In this document: piece by piece, positions 58,060-64,000 of the stretch
Numbering within the stretch: the stretch's first letter is position 1
How the letters are laid out: every line of letters begins with the position of its first letter
From: UBA961 sp014191195
GTDB taxonomy: Bacteria; Bacteroidota; Ignavibacteria; Kapaibacteriales; UBA961
DNA: 64,000 nucleotides
NCBI GenBank assembly: GCA_964204605.1
Contig: OZ123195.1
Location: 1,798,001-1,862,000, forward strand
Direction: 5' to 3'
Notes under the pieces: model-generated
Seen by the model: the letters and a program-made list of their open reading frames with translations, nothing else
The model's database searches: none
Told to the model about the DNA's origin: nothing
Made by a program: the position numbers and the translations under genes

Positions 58060-58398
58060 ATGGCTAAATTGACTTCATTAAGCGATTTATCGACTTTGTT
58101 ATCGCAAGATTATAAAGTTGCAGAAAAAATACAAAAACAGTTAGGGTATGATGGAAAACCTGTCCAGATTAAAGTATACATTGAAAAAAAAGGTAGAGGC
58201 GGTAAAACTGTGACTATTGTGTCTGGTTTTCAGTCAAAACCAGATGAATTAGACTTTTTATGCCAGTTATTAAAAAAATCTTGTGGTTCTGGTGGAACTG
58301 TTCGAGATAATCTGATTGAAATACAAGGTGATCACAGATCATCAGTTACAAAAAAGCTTCAGAATATGAATTATTCTGTCAAAGAAATTCATTCATAA
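58060..58398 (+). CDS. SUI1/YciH-family translation initiation factor homologue
   Basis: The 112-residue protein matches the bacterial SUI1 (eIF1-like, YciH) family. Residues about 35-112 carry I-E-K-K-G-R-G-G-K-T-V-T-I-V-S-G-F, LCQLLKKSCGSGGTV, and I-E-I-Q-G-D-H-R at the C-terminal half. The G-R-G-G-K and C-G-S-G-G-T turns are diagnostic. Such proteins can influence initiation fidelity. The stop of purF is 3 bp upstream and murC starts 15 bp downstream, so it is almost certainly cotranscribed with both. Confidence 0.92.
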   Translation: MAKLTSLSDLSTLLSQDYKVAEKIQKQLGYDGKPVQIKVYIEKKGRGGKTVTIVSGFQSKPDELDFLCQLLKKSCGSGGTVRDNLIEIQGDHRSSVTKKLQNMNYSVKEIHS

Positions 58399-58413
58399 GT
58401 CATTAAAAAAACT

Positions 58414-59790
58414 ATGATTTTTACGTCGATTAAACATATTCATTTTGTTGGTATAGGTGGAATTGGAATGAGTGGGATTGCTGAAATCCTTATCAATCTA
58501 GGCTTTACTATCAGTGGTTCGGATTTATCCGTATCAGAAAATACGGAATATCTTGCTTCACTTGGTGCACATATTTATACCGGGCATGCAGCTGAACATA
58601 TAATTGGTGCAGAGGCAGTTGTGTATTCAAGCGCCGTTAAACCTCAAGAAAATCAAGAAACCATTGCAGCTTTTGAAAAGGGTATTCCGGTCATCCGAAG
58701 AGCTGAAATGTTAGCAGAATTATCCAGACTTAATTATACTTTAGCCTTAGCTGGAACTCATGGTAAAACCACAACAACATCTTTATGTGGTTTAGTATTA
58801 ATGAAAGGTGGTATAGACCCAACTGTAATTGTAGGTGGAAGGCTGGATGGGCTTGGTGGCACAAATGCTAGATTAGGAAAAGGGCAATGGACAGTAGTAG
58901 AAGCTGATGAATATGATAGGTCCTTTTTGCAGTTATTCCCTACTATTGCTGTTATTAATAATATTGAAGCCGAACATCTTGATATTTATGGAACTGAAGA
59001 AGAAGTAAAAAAAGCATTTATAGAATTTGCTTCTAAAGTACCTTTTTATGGATTGATTGCTTTAGGTTTAGATGATTCGGGTGTTCGTGATATTCTTCCT
59101 CATATCAATAAAAAGATTATTACTTTTGGTTTATCCCGTCAATGCGATATAAGAGCAATTGATATTGTTTCCCATGAACAAAGTTCTACATTTACAGTTA
59201 AAGCACACGGTAAAGATCTTGGAAAAATCACCATACAAATACCAGGGCTATATAATGTTAAAAATTCTTTAGCTGCAATTACTGTAGGTCTTCATTTAGA
59301 AATACCATTTGAAACCATTAAAAGTGCATTAGAGACTTTTGGAGGTGTATATCGTCGTTTCGAAATTAAAGGTATGATTGATGATATATTAATAGTTGAT
59401 GATTATGCCCATCATCCTACAGAATTATTGAATGCTTTGGCAGCAGCTAGGGCTGGTTGGAAAGACAGACGTATTGTATGTGTGTTTCAACCACATACAT
59501 ATACCAGAACAAGAGATTTTTATAAAGAATTTGGGCTTTCTTTTGACGATGCGGATATAGTGTTTATCACAGATATTTATCCTGCAAGAGAAATTCCAAT
59601 TGAAGGAATTACCGGTGAATTGATTGCTCAGTCTGCAAAAAAGGCAGGTCATCGTAATGTTCATTATGTGCAGAATAAAGCAGACTTAGAACATGTGGTA
59701 AAATCTATTATTCAACCAGGTGATCTTGTTTTAACCGTAGGTGCTGGAGATATAACAAAATTATCCGATATATTACTTGTTGGCAAATAA
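58414..59790 (+). CDS. murC: UDP-N-acetylmuramate-L-alanine ligase
   Basis: Adds L-alanine to UDP-MurNAc, first step of the peptidoglycan stem peptide. The 458-residue protein has the N-terminal UDP-binding H-F-V-G-I-G-G-I-G-M-S-G-I-A-E, the ATP loop G-T-H-G-K-T-T-T-T, VVEADEYDRSFLQL, NIEAEHLDIYG, and the C-terminal DDYAHHPTE. Length is normal. It is probably MurC rather than the related Mpl ligase because Mpl usually has a different start and a longer substrate domain; genome context cannot fully exclude Mpl. Its last 18 bp overlap the convergent kynU. Confidence 0.9.
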   Translation: MIFTSIKHIHFVGIGGIGMSGIAEILINLGFTISGSDLSVSENTEYLASLGAHIYTGHAAEHIIGAEAVVYSSAVKPQENQETIAAFEKGIPVIRRAEMLAELSRLNYTLALAGTHGKTTTTSLCGLVLMKGGIDPTVIVGGRLDGLGGTNARLGKGQWTVVEADEYDRSFLQLFPTIAVINNIEAEHLDIYGTEEEVKKAFIEFASKVPFYGLIALGLDDSGVRDILPHINKKIITFGLSRQCDIRAIDIVSHEQSSTFTVKAHGKDLGKITIQIPGLYNVKNSLAAITVGLHLEIPFETIKSALETFGGVYRRFEIKGMIDDILIVDDYAHHPTELLNALAAARAGWKDRRIVCVFQPHTYTRTRDFYKEFGLSFDDADIVFITDIYPAREIPIEGITGELIAQSAKKAGHRNVHYVQNKADLEHVVKSIIQPGDLVLTVGAGDITKLSDILLVGK

Positions 59791-61062
59791 TCGGATACAA
59801 TGTTCCTTAAATTTTTCTGAGAACTTTGTAATATCTGCAAATGAATTATATAATGGTGCAGGAGCCAATCTTATGATATTGGGTTCTCTCCAATCCACTA
59901 TTATTCCATATGATAATAGACTATCTATCAATTCTTTTCCATGTTTATGAATTAACATAGATAATTGAGCCCCTCTTTCTTTACTATTTTTGGGAGTTAT
60001 TATTTCTAAGGGAATATGTGGATACTCTTGTAATAAGGAATGCAACATATATTCAGCATAACCTGTAAGCGCATCTCTTTTAGCAAATAATACACGTAAA
60101 TCGGCTTTATCAAATATATCTAAAGAAGCTCTTAATGCTGCCATTTGAAATACTTGCGCATTACTTACTTGCCAACCTTGAGCTCCGGGTTCGGGAATAA
60201 ATCCTTTTTTCATTAAAAATCTTGACGATTCTTGATATCCCCACCAGCCTGCAAAACGAGGTAATTCATCAGAATATGCATGTTTTTCGTGGATAAAAAG
60301 TCCTCCAATACCACCCGGACCAGAATTTAAATACTTATAAGAACACCACACTGCAAAATCTATGTTCCAATCATGTAATTCTAATTCAACATTTCCTATA
60401 GCATGTGCTAAATCCAGGCCACAACAAGCACCTACATCATGGGCTGCAGCTGCAATTTTCTGCATATTAAATCTTTGCCCAGTTAAATATTGAACCCCGC
60501 TAAACATCAATAATGCTAGTTCTTTACCATGAAATGAAATTGCAGATAGAATGTCTTCTGTCCTAAGTGTGTATTCTCCTTCTCTAGGAAATAGCTCAAT
60601 TATTGTAGTGTCAGGGTGAAAACCATGAAATCTAACTTGGGATTCGATAGCATATTGATCTGAAGGAAAAGCATTTCCTTCCATAATAATCTTATATCTT
60701 TGATGTGTAGGCTTATAAAATGAAACCAATGCAAAGTGCAGATTTGCTGTTAATGTATTTGTAGCAACAACTTCTAATGGTAAAGCTCCTACTAATCTAG
60801 CCAATGATTCTGTTAATACTTTATGATATGAAAACCAAGGTCTTTTGGAATTAAAATGACCCTCTACTCCATATTCTCTCCAATCTTTTAGTTCCTGTTC
60901 TATATAGTCTGAAACGCCTTTAGGTTGAAGTCCTAGAGAATTACCACAAAAATATAATGCTGAATGTCCATTATGTTGTGGAAAATAGAAATCATCTCTG
61001 CATAGTGCAAGTGCATCACTTTTATCTGCTAACGATGCAAAATCTGCTGAATAATGTGTCAT
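59773..61062 (-). CDS. kynU: Kynureninase
   Basis: PLP enzyme that splits kynurenine or 3-hydroxykynurenine to (hydroxy)anthranilate and alanine. The 429-residue form starts at ATG 61062 (a GTG at 61071 is the alternative). Family motifs are F-C-G-N-S-L-G-L-Q-P-K-G, DWREYGVEGHF, and the PLP-lysine segment W-C-S-Y-K-Y-L-N-S-G-P-G-G-I-G-G. FAGWWGYQESSRF is also typical. It follows pdxA by 12 bp. No other kynurenine-pathway gene is in the window, so whether it serves NAD synthesis or tryptophan breakdown is open. Its 3' end overlaps murC by 18 bp. Confidence 0.95.
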   Translation of the reverse strand: MTHYSADFASLADKSDALALCRDDFYFPQHNGHSALYFCGNSLGLQPKGVSDYIEQELKDWREYGVEGHFNSKRPWFSYHKVLTESLARLVGALPLEVVATNTLTANLHFALVSFYKPTHQRYKIIMEGNAFPSDQYAIESQVRFHGFHPDTTIIELFPREGEYTLRTEDILSAISFHGKELALLMFSGVQYLTGQRFNMQKIAAAAHDVGACCGLDLAHAIGNVELELHDWNIDFAVWCSYKYLNSGPGGIGGLFIHEKHAYSDELPRFAGWWGYQESSRFLMKKGFIPEPGAQGWQVSNAQVFQMAALRASLDIFDKADLRVLFAKRDALTGYAEYMLHSLLQEYPHIPLEIITPKNSKERGAQLSMLIHKHGKELIDSLLSYGIIVDWREPNIIRLAPAPLYNSFADITKFSEKFKEHCIRLFANK

Positions 61063-61074
61063 TATATTCACCTT

Positions 61075-62031
61075 TTATGCCTTATTAGCTGCAAATTCTA
61101 TTGCAGATAAGATAGCTTGTTTAGTGCTTTCAAAATGTGCGATATTCTTTCCTGCTATATCATATGCAGTACCATGATCGGGAGACATACGTATAATTGG
61201 CAAACCAACTGTAGCATTTACGCCTGAATAACCAGAAATCATTTTTAATGGAATTAAACCTTGATCATGATACATTGCTAAAACAGCATCATAGTTTTGA
61301 TATTTCTTTTGTGCAAAAAAGGCATCTGCAGAGAATGGTCCATCAATATTGATATTGAGAGATTTACATTGATCAATTGCAGGAATAATACTGATTTGTT
61401 CTTCATTACCAATATCTCCTTGCTCTCCTGCATGAGGATTTAATCCTAAAACCGCTATTTTTGGTTCATCAATATGCCAATCTTCGCATAAAGAAGTATG
61501 TAATATGTTAATTGTTTGTACAAGAGAGTCTTTAGATATCATTGAAGATACTTTTTCTAGCGGGACATGGATCGTGGCAAGCGCTACTCGAAATTGTTTT
61601 GCGAACAATATCATTAATGGTTGAGCTTGATTTGTATATGCTGATAACATTTCTGTTTGACCAGGAAAATCCCAATCATATTGTCTTAAAGATACCTTTG
61701 ATATCGGCAATGTAATCAATGCATCTGCTTTTTTATTATATACATGATGAATAGATATTTCTAGTGATTCAATAGCTAATTTAGCAGATTCTTTAGTTGC
61801 AATACCATATGTAATTGGTGAATACATTGTACATGGATGAATTGTAATGACATGATTACCGCTTACTACAGTATTATTAATCAAAGGTCCTGCTAATCCA
61901 GACTCTTCAAGTGTTTTAGGGTGAATACATAAAATCAATTCATGATCAAATATATCCATTGATTGTAGAGACTTAAAGAAGGTTTCAAGTCCTATCCCAT
62001 TCACATCACCGCATGATACAAATAGCTTCAT
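61075..62031 (-). CDS. pdxA: 4-hydroxythreonine-4-phosphate dehydrogenase family protein PdxA
   Basis: NAD-dependent oxidation in the DXP-dependent pyridoxal phosphate pathway. The 318-residue protein has S-C-G-D-V-N-G-I-G-L-E, LPISKVSLR, FPGQTEMLS, LGLNPHAGE, DAVLAMYHDQGLIPLK and TVGLPIIRMSPDHGTAYDIAG, with metal-ligand histidines in the expected places. It starts at an ATG within an AT run without a clear ribosome site. A terminator separates it from rplQ upstream, so pdxA-kynU form their own unit. The pairing of a PLP-making with a PLP-using gene may be functional or chance. Confidence 0.95.
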   Translation of the reverse strand: MKLFVSCGDVNGIGLETFFKSLQSMDIFDHELILCIHPKTLEESGLAGPLINNTVVSGNHVITIHPCTMYSPITYGIATKESAKLAIESLEISIHHVYNKKADALITLPISKVSLRQYDWDFPGQTEMLSAYTNQAQPLMILFAKQFRVALATIHVPLEKVSSMISKDSLVQTINILHTSLCEDWHIDEPKIAVLGLNPHAGEQGDIGNEEQISIIPAIDQCKSLNINIDGPFSADAFFAQKKYQNYDAVLAMYHDQGLIPLKMISGYSGVNATVGLPIIRMSPDHGTAYDIAGKNIAHFESTKQAILSAIEFAANKA

Positions 62032-62048
62032 ATTATATATATATCATA

Positions 62049-62080
62049 TAAAAAAAAAGGCAACTGAAATCAGTTGCCTT
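62049..62080 (-). terminator. Rho-independent terminator of the alpha operon
   Basis: A 10-bp stem AAGGCAACTG/CAGTTGCCTT (62057-62066 with 62071-62080) is followed on the minus strand by a T8-9 run. It closes the rpsK-rpoA-rplQ unit, 20 bp after rplQ. Confidence 0.93.
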
Positions 62081-62099
62081 AAAATCTATGTCGATTAAC

Positions 62100-62792
62100 T
62101 TATTCAGCGGATTCTTCTTTTTGCTCTTCTGAAGAAGTTTCCTCTTGTGGAATGTCTTCAGCTAAAGATTCTTCAACGGCTGTATCTACTTCTTCTACAA
62201 TTGTATCGGTAGACATTACATCCACTTCTGCAATTTCTTCTTTTACTTCTTCTGCAATAATTGGTGCTACTGCGCTTGTAATAATTGCAGACTTTGTAGT
62301 AGCTTTCACTGGCCTAGCAGATTGTTTTTTCTTCAATCTTATAACACCATCTTGAGGAAGTGCAAAATCTACTAATTCAATAATAGCTTCTTTACCGCCA
62401 TCACCACGACGTGGCCCAAGCTTAATAATACGTGTATATCCACCATCACGGGTTAAAACAGCAGGTGCTATTGTGTCAAATAGTTCCTGAAGTACTGCCT
62501 TATTTTTGATAAAGCGTCCAACTTGACGGCGTTGATTAAAGTCTGTTGTTGACTTAATTACTTCACCATTCTTATTAGGACGTGAATTTGGAAGAATACC
62601 ATTTTGCTCATTGCGAAGTGCAATTCTGGCTCTTGTAATAAGTGCTTCTGCAAATGGACGTAATTCTTTTGCTTTTGCTTCTGTAGTTACAATTTTTTTA
62701 TGAAGAAATAAATCAGTAGCCATATTGCACATAAGGGCTTTCTTGTGGCTCCATGTACGGCCAAGTTTCCTTCCAACTCTACGATGAATCAT
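62100..62792 (-). CDS. rplQ: 50S ribosomal protein L17 with long acidic C-terminal extension
   Basis: The 230-residue protein starts with the classic M-I-H-R-R-V-G-R-K-L-G-R and has the conserved LTKG-like block (LRPFAEALITRAR), then KLGPRRGDGG. The L17 core ends near residue 147 (EAIIELVDF). The remaining 80 or so residues are a low-complexity tail: first K/R-rich (LKKKQSARPVKATTK), then strongly acidic (E, V, S, T). L17 is normally 115-160 residues, so this tail is unusual and probably disordered, protruding from near the exit tunnel (inferred). It is 31 bp downstream of rpoA and last in the operon. Confidence 0.97.
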   Translation of the reverse strand: MIHRRVGRKLGRTWSHKKALMCNMATDLFLHKKIVTTEAKAKELRPFAEALITRARIALRNEQNGILPNSRPNKNGEVIKSTTDFNQRRQVGRFIKNKAVLQELFDTIAPAVLTRDGGYTRIIKLGPRRGDGGKEAIIELVDFALPQDGVIRLKKKQSARPVKATTKSAIITSAVAPIIAEEVKEEIAEVDVMSTDTIVEEVDTAVEESLAEDIPQEETSSEEQKEESAE

Positions 62793-62823
62793 TGTTATTT
62801 CTCTCTATTCAAATCTAGATGAT

Positions 62824-63840
62824 TTATGCTTCTGAATCAGCTGTTTTAGCTTCTTCTTTAACATATTTTTCTATGTTCATGCCAAAAACCAAACCATGAA
62901 CACGAACAATTTCCGCTAATTCAGTTAATGATTTGCGGCCAAAGTTTCTGAATTTGAGCAAATCTTGCTCATTTAATGATACCAATTCAGCAAGTGATTT
63001 GATATTTGCAGCCTTCAAGCAATTATGTGCACGAACAGAAAGTTCTAATTCATCTACAGGAGTAAATAGAATTCTTCTCATACGTGATTTTTCAGCTTCT
63101 TTTGCTTCTTCTTCAACTACTTCTTGAGCTTCTTGTTCACGACGCATTTGTTCAAAGTTTACAAATAACATCAAGTGTTCTTGAAGAATAGCAGCAGCTT
63201 CTTGTATAGATTCTTGTGCTGTTACTGTACCATCTGTATACACATCTAGAGTTAGTTTTTCATAGTCAGTTTTTTGTCCAACACGAAAAGGCTCTATTGT
63301 ATAAACAACATTTTTAATTGGTGTAAAGATTGAATCTATAGGGATCATTCCTAATGGATATTCAGAACTATTATGTTCTTCTCCAGGTATATATCCTTTT
63401 CCACGACCAATTTTAAATTCAACATCAAACTCAGCATCATCAGCCAAAGTAGCAATATACTTTTCAGGTTCCATTACTTCTATATGAGGACATGCTTCTT
63501 GTATATCAGCTGCTGTCCAGATCTTAGGACCTTTAAGCTTTAAAGACATTTTACTATTCTTTTTATCTAAAAGACGAAAACGAACTTCTTTTAGATTAAG
63601 GATAATTTCACACATATCTTCTACAACACCAGGAATTGTTTCAAATTCATGCTGAACATTGCCTAGCTTAACACCAACAATAGCATGGCCTGGAATAGAA
63701 GATAATAATACTCTGCGAAGCGCATTACCTATTGTAACACCATAACCTTCTTCTAGAGGTTGAAGAACATAACGTCCCTTAAAAGCGATGTCAGTTTCTT
63801 CAATATGAACCCTTTCGGGCATTTGCATGGATGTATTCAT
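62824..63840 (-). CDS. rpoA: DNA-directed RNA polymerase alpha subunit
   Basis: The 338-residue protein has the N-terminal dimerisation and assembly domain (LEEGYGVTIGNALRRVLLSSIPG) and the C-terminal domain (helix-hairpin-helix, LSVRAHNCLKAANIKSLAEL, FRNFGRKSLTELAEIV) that contacts UP elements and activators. The linker (about 230-250) is unusually rich in glutamate and alanine. It lies between the 3' end of rpsK, 126 bp upstream, and rplQ. In the usual gene order rpsD would be in the upstream gap; here it is absent. Confidence 0.98.
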   Translation of the reverse strand: MNTSMQMPERVHIEETDIAFKGRYVLQPLEEGYGVTIGNALRRVLLSSIPGHAIVGVKLGNVQHEFETIPGVVEDMCEIILNLKEVRFRLLDKKNSKMSLKLKGPKIWTAADIQEACPHIEVMEPEKYIATLADDAEFDVEFKIGRGKGYIPGEEHNSSEYPLGMIPIDSIFTPIKNVVYTIEPFRVGQKTDYEKLTLDVYTDGTVTAQESIQEAAAILQEHLMLFVNFEQMRREQEAQEVVEEEAKEAEKSRMRRILFTPVDELELSVRAHNCLKAANIKSLAELVSLNEQDLLKFRNFGRKSLTELAEIVRVHGLVFGMNIEKYVKEEAKTADSEA

Positions 63841-63860
63841 TTTTTTCTCTTACTAATAGC

Positions 63861-63882
63861 GTCGCTGCAAAATAACAGCGGC
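63861..63882 (-). promoter_or_regulatory. Hairpin in the rpoA leader
   Basis: GTCGCTG pairs with CAGCGGC (one G-U pair) around an 8-nt loop, 20 bp upstream of the rpoA ATG. It lies in the gap where rpsD is usually found and may affect rpoA translation or mRNA processing. Confidence 0.45.
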
Positions 63883-63927
63883 TGGGTGAGAGCAATTATT
63901 TTATTTAAAACAATATCAGAGTGCACA

Positions 63928-63947
63928 ATGCCTGCAATTACAGGCAT
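63928..63947. promoter_or_regulatory. Hairpin between rpsK and rpoA
   Basis: Perfect 7-bp stem ATGCCTG/CAGGCAT with a 6-nt loop, 20 bp after the rpsK stop on the minus strand. No T-run follows, so full termination is unlikely; an attenuator or processing site is possible. Confidence 0.5.
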
Positions 63948-63966
63948 CTAAAATATAATCGAATAA

Positions 63967-64000
63967 TTAAACTCTTCTGCGTTTAGGAGGACGGCATCCA
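63967..64000 (-). CDS. rpsK: 30S ribosomal protein S11, C-terminal end only
   Basis: The minus strand reads G-C-R-P-P-K-R-R-R-V-stop, the invariant C-terminus of S11 (stop at 63967-63969). Only the last ten codons are in the window; the rest lies beyond it. This fixes the upstream neighbour of rpoA and shows that rpsD is missing from its usual place. Confidence 0.93.
   Translation of the reverse strand, partial: GCRPPKRRRV

Noticed and set aside
1..64000. CRISPR arrays, insertion sequences, prophage, tRNA and rRNA genes
   Set aside because: No direct-repeat/spacer arrays, transposase or phage-structural genes, or cloverleaf-like sequences were recognised by eye. The fibre-like giant gene has tail-fibre-type motifs but no phage neighbours. 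A tRNAscan and Rfam search would settle the RNA question.

Overview
The window is AT-rich bacterial chromosome that I read as a Bacteroidota-lineage (FCB group) genome, probably a Kapabacteria/Ignavibacteria-like member. The evidence is a PorU-PorV pair of the type IX secretion system (T9SS), many secreted proteins ending in FlgD/T9SS-type C-terminal domains with 'YPNPF'-like motifs, double-OmpA proteins, and core genes of that flavour. Several genes have recognisable Shine-Dalgarno sites (GGAG, AAGGA, GGAGGTGA), which argues against a typical Bacteroidia member. TGA is an ordinary stop codon here. No rRNA, tRNA, CRISPR array, insertion sequence or prophage was seen.

Layout. 1-2.7 kb: a truncated secreted IPT/TIG-domain protein, a membrane-anchored cyclic-nucleotide-binding protein of Popeye-like architecture, and an MBL-fold hydrolase. 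2.9-4.5 kb: guaA. 4.5-13.9 kb: envelope/secreted block with two paralogous double-OmpA proteins, an L-type-lectin protein, a serine hydrolase and a beta-propeller protein. 14.0-29.2 kb: one giant gene of about 4,860 codons built mostly from six-residue V-T-G-N-T-T-type repeats, preceded by a small T9SS-type secreted protein. 29.7-39.7 kb: a secreted GNDTY/HEAT repeat protein, a DUF971 protein, a GT39-like membrane glycosyltransferase, porV and porU. 40.1-45.7 kb: a LysE-family exporter and a 1,555-residue secreted propeller/beta-helix/Ig protein. 45.7-52.4 kb: bcp, rpsD (detached from the alpha operon), the yicC-gmk-rsmB-gmd cluster and ribD. 52.5-56.4 kb: a thioredoxin-fold lipoprotein, an M1 aminopeptidase, a thioredoxin gene with an in-frame TGA exactly at the first catalytic cysteine (W-TGA-G-P-C), and a half-length TauE/SafE protein. 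56.6-62.0 kb: purF, a SUI1/YciH homologue and murC, converging on pdxA-kynU. 62.1-64.0 kb: the end of the alpha operon (rpsK 3' end, rpoA, rplQ).

How it fits together. Much of the window serves the cell surface. PorU and PorV cleave and anchor T9SS cargo, and at least five neighbouring genes encode probable cargo. Two double-OmpA proteins tie the outer membrane to peptidoglycan, and the giant repeat protein is probably a surface fibre. Housekeeping clusters lie between these blocks.

The two most notable observations are the probable selenocysteine thioredoxin (55595-55921, minus), overlooked by standard ORF calling because of its internal TGA, and the giant hexad-repeat gene with signs of recent internal duplication.
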